NCBI GenBank assembly: GCA_031381645.1
Contig: JANMYB010000003.1
Coordinates: 1 to 31,172 of the forward strand
Source: Methylotenera_A sp031381645
GTDB taxonomy: Bacteria > Pseudomonadota > Gammaproteobacteria > Burkholderiales > Methylophilaceae
Reading direction: 5' to 3'
DNA length: 31,172 bases
The notes under the pieces were generated by a model. The model ran no database searches. It saw only the letters and a list, made by a program, of their open reading frames with translations, and was not told the origin of the DNA. This document shows, piece by piece, positions 8,355 through 16,286 of this stretch (its first letter is position 1; each line of letters opens with the position of its first letter). The position numbers and the translations under genes were made by a program.

Positions 8355-9215
8355 TTAGGTCGATTCAATCGGAAAAGGTTCGTCTGGAATCACCTCAATC
8401 AGCATGGCGTGTAAGCGTCTGCTATCGGCGCGTAGCACGCTAACGCTCAAGTTTCCAATAACGATACTGTCACCGCGTTTGGGTAAATGTCCAAACTTAT
8501 TCACAACCAAGCCGCCAATGGTAGAGAACTCTTCATCGCTAAATTGTGTACCCACTGCTTCATTAAAATCGCCAATTTCGGTGAGCGCTTTCACGCGGAA
8601 ATGACCATTTGCGTCTTTTAAAATATTGTCTTCATCTTCGTCGTAATCGTATTCGTCTTCAATGTCGCCAACAATTTGCTCTAGCACGTCTTCAATCGTT
8701 ACCATGCCAGCTACGCCGCCGTATTCATCCACCACAATGGCGATATGGTTGCGGTTGCTGCGAAACTCTTTTAGCAATATATTCAACCGCTTAGCTTCTG
8801 GGATAAACACGGCAGGGCGTAACATATCGCGTACTTCAAAATCTTCACCCGCGTAATAACGCAGCAAATCTTTTGCCAGCAAAATGCCAATCACATCGTT
8901 TTTGTCGTCTTCGATGACGGGAAAGCGCGAGTGCGCGGTTTCGATGACATGAGGAATAAAATTTTCGGGGGAATCGGTGATGTCGATGACATCCATTTGC
9001 GAGCGCGGAATCATAATATCGCGCACTTGCATCTCGCTCACTTGCAGCACGCCCTCTATCATGGCGAGCGAGTCAGCATCCATCAGGTGATTTTCAAACG
9101 CACCGTGTAACAGCGCCAAAAGTTGCTCGCGGTCTTCAGGTTCGCGCAGCAAAAAATTGCTTAAGCGCTCTAATAAACTGGTTTTGGTGCTTTGCTTTTC
9201 CGGGTCGGAGGCCAT
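8355..9215 (-). CDS. corC: CorC/YbeX family CBS-domain protein
   Basis: CorC-type proteins are associated with Mg2+/Co2+ efflux and, by genetics in other species, with ribosome maintenance alongside YbeY. The 286-residue protein has a short N-terminal helical region, then VRDIMIPRSQMDVID leading into CBS domain 1 (about 70-130), CBS domain 2 (about 135-190, with IAIVVDEYGGVAGMVTIEDVLEQIVGDI) and a C-terminal CorC_HlyC transporter-associated domain (about 205-280). No membrane segments are seen, as expected for this short form. It follows ybeY by 107 bp. AGGAA precedes the ATG. Confidence 0.93.
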   Translation of the reverse strand: MASDPEKQSTKTSLLERLSNFLLREPEDREQLLALLHGAFENHLMDADSLAMIEGVLQVSEMQVRDIMIPRSQMDVIDITDSPENFIPHVIETAHSRFPVIEDDKNDVIGILLAKDLLRYYAGEDFEVRDMLRPAVFIPEAKRLNILLKEFRSNRNHIAIVVDEYGGVAGMVTIEDVLEQIVGDIEDEYDYDEDEDNILKDANGHFRVKALTEIGDFNEAVGTQFSDEEFSTIGGLVVNKFGHLPKRGDSIVIGNLSVSVLRADSRRLHAMLIEVIPDEPFPIEST

Positions 9216-9322
9216 GCTAATTCCTAAGCAAAATCGGTTATGACAAGAAGATGAGCCATAGACAGCATGTTTGGGTGCGGCAAGGCGAAAGCGACAAAGT
9301 CAAAAGCGATTTTCATTAGGAG

Positions 9323-9769
9323 TCAGGTGTCCTCGGTGATGAGATAAGGATTAGCATACCCTAATTTGGCTAAAATAGAAATTTCTAGGCTTTCCATCAA
9401 CTCCGTTTGCGGCTCGATTTCGTGGTCGTAACCGTGTAAATGCAACACACCGTGCACGGTGAGGTGAGCGAAATGTGCCTCTAGCGTGATGTTTTGTAAT
9501 TTTGCTTCCGCCGCCACTACTGGCGCACAGATGACAATATCGCCCATTAAACGCGGCGTTTCGGTGAGTGGAAAGGTTAGCACATTGGTCGCGTAATCTT
9601 TTCCGCGATACGTGCTATTTAAAATACGTGCCTCGTCCTCATCCACAATGCGTATCGTCACCTCAGTTTCCACACGCAGCGCAGCTTGCGCCCATTTTTT
9701 AAAAAGTACGCGCGCAGGAGTGTTTGCAAGCTGACTTGCAATTTGCAGAGAAAATTTTAACTGAGGCAT
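9323..9769 (-). CDS. ybeY: endoribonuclease YbeY (rRNA maturation factor)
   Basis: YbeY is a metal-dependent single-strand endoribonuclease involved in 16S rRNA 3'-end maturation and ribosome quality control. The 148-residue protein carries the UPF0054 signature HGVLHLHGYDH (zinc ligands His106, His110, His116) and the upstream LNSTYRGKDYATNVLTFP block. GAGG directly precedes the ATG. Its usual upstream partner phoH lies about 2.7 kb away, separated by the DUF1905, fbp and fba genes. Confidence 0.95.
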   Translation of the reverse strand: MPQLKFSLQIASQLANTPARVLFKKWAQAALRVETEVTIRIVDEDEARILNSTYRGKDYATNVLTFPLTETPRLMGDIVICAPVVAAEAKLQNITLEAHFAHLTVHGVLHLHGYDHEIEPQTELMESLEISILAKLGYANPYLITEDT

Positions 9770-9828
9770 TTAACAATTATATAATTAAATAAGACCTGTA
9801 AATAAACAAAAACTGCGCGAGAAAAACC

Positions 9829-10140
9829 ATGCTGGATTTAAGTTTTACATTTACTGCGGAATGCTGGCTGTGGCAGGGCAAAGGCGCCTGGCATTTTATT
9901 ACTTTGCCGAAAGATAAATCCGAAGAAATCAAATTTTTTAATGAAAACATGCATGACAAGCTTCGTGGTTGGGGCGCTGTGCGCGTGCAAGTGACCATCG
10001 GTGCGACGACTTGGGATACTTCAATTTTCCCAGCGTCCAAATTAGGCGCTTATATATTGCCTGTGAAAGCAGACGTGAGAAAAAAAGAAAAAATTATAGT
10101 GGGCAGTCGCGTAAAAGTGACGTTAAAAATTAATATTTAG
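9829..10140 (+). CDS. DUF1905 domain protein
   Basis: The 103-residue protein matches the DUF1905 pattern: a beta-rich start with TAECWLWQGKGAWHFITLP, then RGWGAVRVQVTIGATTWDTSIFP, then GAYILPVKADVRKKEKI and a closing GSRVKVTLKI strand. Function is unknown; the family is a small beta-barrel-like cytoplasmic protein. It lies divergent from ybeY (60 bp apart) and upstream of fbp in the same direction, separated from fbp by a palindromic repeat. The ribosome binding site is weak. Confidence 0.85.
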   Translation: MLDLSFTFTAECWLWQGKGAWHFITLPKDKSEEIKFFNENMHDKLRGWGAVRVQVTIGATTWDTSIFPASKLGAYILPVKADVRKKEKIIVGSRVKVTLKINI

Positions 10141-10161
10141 TGAAATAAAATTAAAAATAAA

Positions 10162-10198
10162 TGCTCTGTAAGGTAGTATCCATAAGGTCTGCAGGGCA
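10162..10198 (-). repeat. dispersed ~37-bp palindrome, copy B
   Basis: This is the reverse-oriented copy of the repeat at 1044-1079: the + strand ends GGTCTGCAGGGCA and starts TGCTCTGTAAGG. It lies between the DUF1905 gene and fbp. Confidence 0.65.
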
Positions 10199-10268
10199 TG
10201 AAGTCTTAGCCCGCATGCTATAAAAGTACTTTTCAGCGTATCATGCTACGTAAACACTCTATAGGGTT

Positions 10269-10274
10269 TATAAT
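10269..10274 (+). promoter_or_regulatory. possible -10 element of fbp (near-leaderless mRNA)
   Basis: A perfect TATAAT lies 9 nt before the fbp ATG, which would put the transcription start at about 10281-10282. No convincing -35 is seen 16-18 nt upstream, so the call is tentative. Confidence 0.35.
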
Positions 10275-10283
10275 CTAGGCATA

Positions 10284-11276
10284 ATGCAAAATATCACGAT
10301 TGCTAAATTTCTATCACAGCACTTGCAAGGTGAACACGCCGTAGCGTTAAGCGCAATGTTGTCCGATATTATTACTGCCTGCAAACAAATAGCGGTGGCG
10401 ATAGAAAGCGGCGCACTGGCTGGCAATATGGGCAGTTTGGGTTCTGAAAACGTGCAGGGTGAAGTGCAAAAAGCGCTGGATGTGATTACCAATGATATTT
10501 TCATAGAATGTAATCAACGTAGCGGTTATGTGGCGGGCATGGCATCGGAAGAGATGGATGACATGATTGAAATCGCCGATAAACATAAGCAAAATGGTCA
10601 ATATTTGTTGTTGTTTGATCCGTTGGATGGCTCGTCGAATGTGAATGTAAATATCTCGGTAGGCACGATATTTTCACTACTAAAAAGTGCCAATAAAGCG
10701 CCAACTTTAAAGGATTTTATGCAGCTAGGCACCTCGCAAGTCTGCGCTGGCTATGCTTTGTACGGCACATCGACGATGTTAGTGATTACGACAGGCAATG
10801 GCGTCAATGGGTTTACACTAGATAGTGAATCGGATGAATTTATTTTGACGCACCCAGATATAAAAGTGCCTGCAGACACAGAAGAGTTTTCGATTAATAT
10901 GTCCAATTACCGCTTTTGGCAAGAGCCTGTGCAGCAATACATTGATGAATGCTTACAAGGCAAAGAGGGTAAGCGTAAAAAAGATTTTAATATGCGCTGG
11001 GTAGCTTCTATGGTGGCGGAAGTGCACCGTATTTTGGTACGTGGTGGCGTGTATATGTACCCCATTGACGCTAAACTTAAGGCCAAAGGCGGTAGGTTGC
11101 GCTTAATGTATGAAGCTAGCCCAATGAGCTTTATTGTTGAACAGGCTGGCGGCGTCGCGACGACAGGCGCGCAGAGAATTTTAGAAGTTCAGCCAACAGA
11201 TTTACATCAGCGCGTGTCAGTGATGATGGGTAGCGCGAATGAAGTGAATCGATTAATCTCGTATCATCAAAAATAA
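10284..11276 (+). CDS. fbp: fructose-1,6-bisphosphatase class I
   Basis: The enzyme hydrolyses fructose-1,6-bisphosphate to fructose-6-phosphate in gluconeogenesis. The 330-residue length is normal. Diagnostic blocks are ENVQGEVQKALD (55-66), the metal site DPLDGSSNVN (112-121), GTIFSLL, the YRFWQEP and RWVASMVAEVHRIL substrate region, and GGVYMYP with GRLRLMYEASPMSFI. The N-terminus aligns with other FBPases, supporting ATG 10284. A TATAAT at 10269-10274 lies so close that the mRNA may be almost leaderless; no Shine-Dalgarno sequence is seen. It converges on fba. Confidence 0.96.
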   Translation: MQNITIAKFLSQHLQGEHAVALSAMLSDIITACKQIAVAIESGALAGNMGSLGSENVQGEVQKALDVITNDIFIECNQRSGYVAGMASEEMDDMIEIADKHKQNGQYLLLFDPLDGSSNVNVNISVGTIFSLLKSANKAPTLKDFMQLGTSQVCAGYALYGTSTMLVITTGNGVNGFTLDSESDEFILTHPDIKVPADTEEFSINMSNYRFWQEPVQQYIDECLQGKEGKRKKDFNMRWVASMVAEVHRILVRGGVYMYPIDAKLKAKGGRLRLMYEASPMSFIVEQAGGVATTGAQRILEVQPTDLHQRVSVMMGSANEVNRLISYHQK

Positions 11277-11311
11277 GTTTTCTATTTTAAGTTACTTTTA
11301 CTTATCATTTT

Positions 11312-12376
11312 TTATTTAACAATTGCGTCCAATTCACCCTTCAAATAGCGCATTGCCATTTGATCGCAGGATATAGGTTTAATATTAGCTGCCTGACCAG
11401 CTGAGCCAAATGCCTCATAGCGCGCTTTGCAAATGTCCCGCATCGCATCGGTTGAAGCCCTTTGGAATTTTCTAGGGTCAAATTCTTTACGTTTTTCGGT
11501 AAAAAATTTGCGGATAGAGCCAGTGTAGGCCATGCGCAAATCTGTATCAATATTGACTTTGCGCACGCCGTGTTTGATGCCTTCGACGATTTCTTCTACT
11601 GGTACACCATAAGTTTCGCCCATGTCGCCGCCAAATTCATTGATGATGTGCAACCACTCCTGCGGCACTGAGGATGAGCCGTGCATGACTAGATGGGTAT
11701 TTGGAATACGGTCGTGAATTTCTTTAATACGGCTAATTGCTAAGGTTTTGCCAGTTGGTGGTTTGGTGAATTTGTAAGCGCCATGCGAAGTACCAATGGC
11801 GATTGCTAGTGCGTCAACACCAGTTTTACGCACGAAATCTGCCGCTTCTTCAGGGTCGGTGAGCATTTGCTCATGGCTCAATACACCGACAGCACCAGAG
11901 CCGTCTTCTTCACCTGCTAAACCTGTTTCTAGGGAGCCAAGTACGCCCAATTCTCCTTCAACCGAAACACCAATAGCATGCGAAATTTCGACTACTTTTT
12001 TGGTGATATCCACATTGTATTGATAAGTAGAGGGCGTTTTGGCGTCTTCCATGAGTGAGCCATCCATCATTACGCTAGAGAAGCCAGAACGCATAGCTTG
12101 GATACACACCGCGGCAGATTGACCATGGTCTTGGTGCATGACAATAGGAATGTGTGGGTACGTTTCAACGGCAGCCAGCACTAAATGCCGCAAAAAAGCC
12201 TCACCCGCATATTTACGTGCTCCCGCCGAACCTTGCAAAATAACGGGGCTATTGGTTTCATCCGCTGCCTGCATAATGGCGTGTACTTGCTCCATATTGT
12301 TGACATTAAACGCAGCGAGTCCGTAATCATGCTCTGCCGCATGATCCAATAATTGACGCAGTGAAACGAGTGCCAT
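11312..12376 (-). CDS. fba: fructose-bisphosphate aldolase class II
   Basis: The zinc-dependent aldolase interconverts fructose-1,6-bisphosphate with dihydroxyacetone phosphate and glyceraldehyde-3-phosphate. The 354-residue product has HQDHG (Asp83 catalytic, His84 zinc ligand), VEGELGVLGSLE, AIGTSHGAYKF and VMHGSSSVP, all typical of class II aldolases of the CbbA-like type. AGGAG lies 6 nt before the ATG. It is convergent with fbp, only 35 bp apart, with no obvious terminator hairpin between them. In ribulose monophosphate methylotrophs these enzymes link the formaldehyde-assimilation cycle to triose phosphates. Confidence 0.96.
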   Translation of the reverse strand: MALVSLRQLLDHAAEHDYGLAAFNVNNMEQVHAIMQAADETNSPVILQGSAGARKYAGEAFLRHLVLAAVETYPHIPIVMHQDHGQSAAVCIQAMRSGFSSVMMDGSLMEDAKTPSTYQYNVDITKKVVEISHAIGVSVEGELGVLGSLETGLAGEEDGSGAVGVLSHEQMLTDPEEAADFVRKTGVDALAIAIGTSHGAYKFTKPPTGKTLAISRIKEIHDRIPNTHLVMHGSSSVPQEWLHIINEFGGDMGETYGVPVEEIVEGIKHGVRKVNIDTDLRMAYTGSIRKFFTEKRKEFDPRKFQRASTDAMRDICKARYEAFGSAGQAANIKPISCDQMAMRYLKGELDAIVK

Positions 12377-12489
12377 AACGTACTCCTAAATGATAAGTAA
12401 TGTGCTTTTCTATATTAAGTCTAAGTATTCGTAATTGGTTGATGTAGCAGATACACAAAAAGTACTTAGTTCATTGGATTGACAGGCAT

Positions 12490-13440
12490 TTACTTATCTT
12501 GTTGTTTTGATTCGTACTCTTCGTAAGCATTGATAATTTTTTGTACCAGCGGATGCCGCACAACGTCAGCTGATAAAAAATGCGTAAAGGCAATGCCTTT
12601 GACATTCTTTAAGATTTTCGCCGTCTCTACTAAGCCGCTTTTTTGATGCTTTGGCAAATCAATTTGCGTTACATCGCCCGTAATCACGGCCTTGGTGCCA
12701 AACCCGATACGTGTTAAAAACATCTTCATTTGCTCGGGCGTGGTGTTTTGCGCCTCGTCCAAAATGATAAAGCTTTGGTTAAGCGTACGCCCGCGCATAT
12801 AAGCCAGCGGGGCGACTTCAATCGCGCCACGTTCGAACATTTTATTCACCGTGTCGTAGCCTGCCAAGTCATAAAGTGCGTCATAAAGAGGACGTAAGTA
12901 GGGATCTACTTTTTGGTTTAAATCACCTGGCAAAAAGCCTAATTTTTCGCCAGCTTCCACCGCTGGGCGCACCAGCACAATACGCTTCACTCGGTCTCGT
13001 GACATAGCATCTACCGCGCTGGCAACGGCCAAATACGTCTTACCTGTGCCGGCAGGACCAATGCCAAACGTAATATCGTGATCTTGAATTTGCTGTAGAT
13101 ATTCCACTTGGCGCGGCGTTCTGCCGTGTAAATCGCCACGCTTAGTCATTAATACAGGCATGGCGCTTGTCGCAACATCTTCAGGTTTCAGTTTGTCGAT
13201 TTCCACCAAGCCTAATTGCACGTCTTCAAGTTCGAGAGGTTTTTTAGCGCGTATGTAAAAGTTCTCAATCAACTGCGCTGCAAGCCTTGTACTATCTAGC
13301 TTGCCGCTTATGTTGAACGTGCCGCCTCGACGATTAATATTTACCTCGAGCGCGGTTTCTATTTGCTTAATATTTTCATCCAGAGCGCCACATAGGTTGG
13401 CTAGGCGGGCGTTATCTTCTGGCTGTAGTGTGATTTCCAT
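12490..13440 (-). CDS. ybeZ: PhoH-like ATPase (YbeZ)
   Basis: This is a cytoplasmic P-loop ATPase of the PhoH family, commonly paired with YbeY in RNA metabolism. The 316-residue protein has an N-terminal region (1-100), Walker A GPAGTGKT (128-135), Walker B FIILDE (224-229) followed by AQNTTPEQMKMFLTR, and ITGDVTQIDLP. Its ATG overlaps the miaB stop by one base, so the two are probably coupled. The usual downstream ybeY is displaced beyond the fba, fbp and DUF1905 genes. Confidence 0.95.
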   Translation of the reverse strand: MEITLQPEDNARLANLCGALDENIKQIETALEVNINRRGGTFNISGKLDSTRLAAQLIENFYIRAKKPLELEDVQLGLVEIDKLKPEDVATSAMPVLMTKRGDLHGRTPRQVEYLQQIQDHDITFGIGPAGTGKTYLAVASAVDAMSRDRVKRIVLVRPAVEAGEKLGFLPGDLNQKVDPYLRPLYDALYDLAGYDTVNKMFERGAIEVAPLAYMRGRTLNQSFIILDEAQNTTPEQMKMFLTRIGFGTKAVITGDVTQIDLPKHQKSGLVETAKILKNVKGIAFTHFLSADVVRHPLVQKIINAYEEYESKQQDK

Positions 13441-14762
13441 TATACGATTTCACCTTGTAAACGGCGTGGATTAGAAACATCGGTAATTTTAACTTGCACA
13501 AATTGGTGAACCAAATTAGTATCACCCGCGATATCTACAATGCGGTTGTTGTCGGTTTTACCAGCAAGCAAAGTTACATCTTTCCACGATACGCCTTCGA
13601 TTAATACGCGCTGCGTGGTACCTAGCATGGCTTCAGAAATCGCTTTAGCTTGCGCTTCATTAATAGTTTGAAGTTTGGAGAGATGCGCTAATTTAGTGGT
13701 TTCTGGTGTATCGTCTTTTATGAATGCTGCGGGTGTGCCAGGGCGCGGACTGTATAAAAAGCTAAAACTGGCGTCAAAACCAACATCAGTCATCAGTTTA
13801 ACAGTCGCTTCAAAATCTGCTTCGGTTTCACCTGGGAAGCCGATAATAAAGTCGGAAGTAAAGGTTAAGTTTGGGTTGGCGGCGCGTAATTTGCGAATAA
13901 TGCTTTTATATTGCAGCGCCGTATAATTACGCTTCATTGCCATCAAAATACGGTCAGAACCCGCTTGTACTGGCAAATGCAACTGCACCGCCAGTTTTGG
14001 CACGTTAGCAAAACATGCAATTAGCCGCTCGCTCATTTCGTTTGGGTGGCTGGTGGTAAAGCGGATGCGTTCAATCTGCGGAATTTCGGCGATGGTCTCA
14101 ATCAGCATCGCCAAATCAGCCTCGACGCCATCATGTTCGGTGCGATAAGCATTTACATTTTGACCTAAAAGGGTGATTTCTTTTACACCTAACTCAGCCA
14201 GCTGTGTGGCTTCTAGCAATATGTCAGCAAATGGACGCGAGACTTCCTCTCCGCGTGTGTAAGGAACCACACAGAAACTGCAGTACTTACTACAGCCTTC
14301 CATAATGCTTAAAAATGCGCTTGCACCTTCAACACGAGGTGAGGGCAAATAATCAAACTTTTCAATTTCTGGAAACGTAATATCGACTTGCGACTGACCA
14401 CTTTTTTGCTTAGCAGAAATCATCTCAGGTAAGCGGTGTAAGGTTTGCGGACCAAACACCACATCGACGTATGGCGCGCGCTTGATGATGTTGTCGCCTT
14501 CTTGGCTCGCCACGCAGCCGCCGACGCCGATGATTAAATTAGGATTTCTTTGTTTGAGTGGAATAAATCGTCCAAGATGGCTAAACACTTTTTCTTCGGC
14601 TTTTTCGCGCACCGAGCAGGTGTTGAGCAGAATCACATCCGCTTCATCCACATTTTCAGTTTGCGTCATGCCGTTATCTGCATGCAGCAAATCCGCCATG
14701 CGCGACGAATCGTACTCGTTCATCTGGCAGCCAAAGGTTTTAATAAATACTTTTTTGCTCAA
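13440..14762 (-). CDS. miaB: tRNA-2-methylthio-N6-dimethylallyladenosine synthase
   Basis: MiaB is a radical-SAM methylthiotransferase that adds the ms2 group to i6A37 of tRNAs reading UNN codons. The 440-residue protein shows the N-terminal UPF0004 domain with auxiliary cluster ligands Cys12 (TFGCQMNEYDS), Cys49 (LNTCSVRE) and Cys83 (GGCVAS), the radical-SAM motif CSKYCSFC (Cys157, 161, 164), and a C-terminal TRAM domain (about 375-440). The length is typical. It is the first gene of the miaB-ybeZ pair and is divergent from cysG. Confidence 0.97.
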   Translation of the reverse strand: MSKKVFIKTFGCQMNEYDSSRMADLLHADNGMTQTENVDEADVILLNTCSVREKAEEKVFSHLGRFIPLKQRNPNLIIGVGGCVASQEGDNIIKRAPYVDVVFGPQTLHRLPEMISAKQKSGQSQVDITFPEIEKFDYLPSPRVEGASAFLSIMEGCSKYCSFCVVPYTRGEEVSRPFADILLEATQLAELGVKEITLLGQNVNAYRTEHDGVEADLAMLIETIAEIPQIERIRFTTSHPNEMSERLIACFANVPKLAVQLHLPVQAGSDRILMAMKRNYTALQYKSIIRKLRAANPNLTFTSDFIIGFPGETEADFEATVKLMTDVGFDASFSFLYSPRPGTPAAFIKDDTPETTKLAHLSKLQTINEAQAKAISEAMLGTTQRVLIEGVSWKDVTLLAGKTDNNRIVDIAGDTNLVHQFVQVKITDVSNPRRLQGEIV

Positions 14763-14849
14763 AATAGTGTCGAAAGCTAGTAAAAACGTAATTTTAGCGC
14801 ATCGCGCTGATGCGGGGTAAAATAGCGCAAAGTTTTATTGAAAGCACAC

Positions 14850-16232
14850 ATGCAAGCCTTACCCATTTTTTTAAATATTTCAAACCGTCTCTGCGTGGTG
14901 ATTGGCGGTGGCGATGTTGCCATGCGCAAAGTCACTATGCTACTAAAAGCGCAAGCCGCGATTACTTTGTATTCGCCTGAAATTTGCCATGAACTGCAAG
15001 ATTTAGCAGATGCGAAAAAAATTAAATATATAAAAGCTAATTTTGAGAAAAATCAGCTGCAAGGCGCATGTTTAGTGATTGCCGCGACTGATGACGAAGT
15101 GATAAATATTGTGGTTTCAGAAGCCGCAAAAGCGCAAAATATCCCCGTGAATGTGGTGGATGCGCCCGATTTATGTACTTTTACTATGGGTTCGATTATC
15201 GACCGTAGCCCAGTTGTGATTGCGGTTTCATCTGAGGGTAATGCGCCGGTGTTGGCGCGCTATATTCGCACGAAAATCGAGACCATGTTGCCAGCGAGCT
15301 ATGGACGCATTGCGGCGATTGCAGGCGAGTTTCGCGAGCAAGTCAAAGCGAAGTTTTCTACCACGCAAGCACGCAGAATTTTTTGGGAGAATGTGCTCCA
15401 AGGACCAATGGTGGAGAGGGTGTTAGCGGGGCAAGAGCAAGCCGCGCGTGAGCTACTGCAAGATATTTTGAATGACGCAGATACTACCGCAAGCAAAGGC
15501 GAAGTGTATTTGGTGGGCGGCGGCCCAGGCGACCCAGATTTACTCACATTTAGAGCTTTACGCCTAATGCAGCAATGTGATGTTTGCGTGTATGACAAGC
15601 TCGTCAGCCCAGAGGTGATGGAACTAGTACGCCGCGATGCAGAGCTGATTTTTGTAGGGAAATCGCGCGATCAGCACACTATGCCACAAGAGGAAATTAA
15701 CGAATTGCTTGCCAAGCTTGCCCTGCAAGGCAAGCGAGTATTGCGTCTCAAGGGTGGCGATCCATTTATTTTTGGGCGTGGTGGTGAAGAAATTGAAACG
15801 CTGATGGAGCGTGGGGTACCTTTCCAAGTCGTGCCAGGCATTACCGCGGCCAACGGCGTTTCTAGCTATGCGGGCATTCCATTAACGCACCGCGATTATG
15901 CACAAGCTTGTTTGTTTATTACTGGACATCACAAAGATGGTAGCATCGACATGGATTGGGTAGCGATGAGCCGCCCAAATCAAACCGTGGTGATTTATAT
16001 GGGTCTGGTTGGTTTGAAGGAAATTTGCGAAAAATTGATTGCACATGGTGTATCTGCTAGTATGCCAGCAGCGGTGGTGCAACAAGGCACCACTCAAAAG
16101 CAAAAAGTAGTTGCTGCAACATTGGCAGATTTAGCTGAAAAAGTGAATGACGCTGAAATGAAGCCGCCATGCTTAACCATTATTGGCGAGGTGGTAAAAC
16201 TGCGCGAAACTTTAAATTGGTTCAACCCATAA
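14850..16232 (+). CDS. cysG: siroheme synthase (precorrin-2 dehydrogenase/ferrochelatase and uroporphyrinogen III methyltransferase)
   Basis: This is a fused trifunctional enzyme that makes siroheme from uroporphyrinogen III for sulfite or nitrite reductase. From ATG 14850 it has 460 residues. The N-terminal NAD-binding domain has VVIGGGDVAMRK (about 16-27) and SSEGNAPVLARYIR. The C-terminal SUMT domain starts at GEVYLVGGGPGDPDLLTFRA and includes RLKGGDPFIFGRGGEE and VVPGITAANGVSSYAGIPLTHRD. An in-frame TTG four codons upstream is less likely because the family begins at this methionine (cf. xxLPIFxxL). It is divergent from miaB. Confidence 0.95.
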   Translation: MQALPIFLNISNRLCVVIGGGDVAMRKVTMLLKAQAAITLYSPEICHELQDLADAKKIKYIKANFEKNQLQGACLVIAATDDEVINIVVSEAAKAQNIPVNVVDAPDLCTFTMGSIIDRSPVVIAVSSEGNAPVLARYIRTKIETMLPASYGRIAAIAGEFREQVKAKFSTTQARRIFWENVLQGPMVERVLAGQEQAARELLQDILNDADTTASKGEVYLVGGGPGDPDLLTFRALRLMQQCDVCVYDKLVSPEVMELVRRDAELIFVGKSRDQHTMPQEEINELLAKLALQGKRVLRLKGGDPFIFGRGGEEIETLMERGVPFQVVPGITAANGVSSYAGIPLTHRDYAQACLFITGHHKDGSIDMDWVAMSRPNQTVVIYMGLVGLKEICEKLIAHGVSASMPAAVVQQGTTQKQKVVAATLADLAEKVNDAEMKPPCLTIIGEVVKLRETLNWFNP

Positions 16233-16243
16233 AGAACTGGTTT

Positions 16244-16272
16244 AAGGTTAACTAGCTTGTTTGGTTAGCCTT
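16244..16272 (+). terminator. possible weak hairpin after cysG
   Basis: AAGGTTAAC (16244-16252) pairs with GTTAGCCTT (16264-16272) with one G-U pair and an 11-nt loop. There is no good T run, so it may be only a partial attenuator before the next gene. Confidence 0.3.
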
Positions 16273-16286
16273 TATAAGGATATCTC

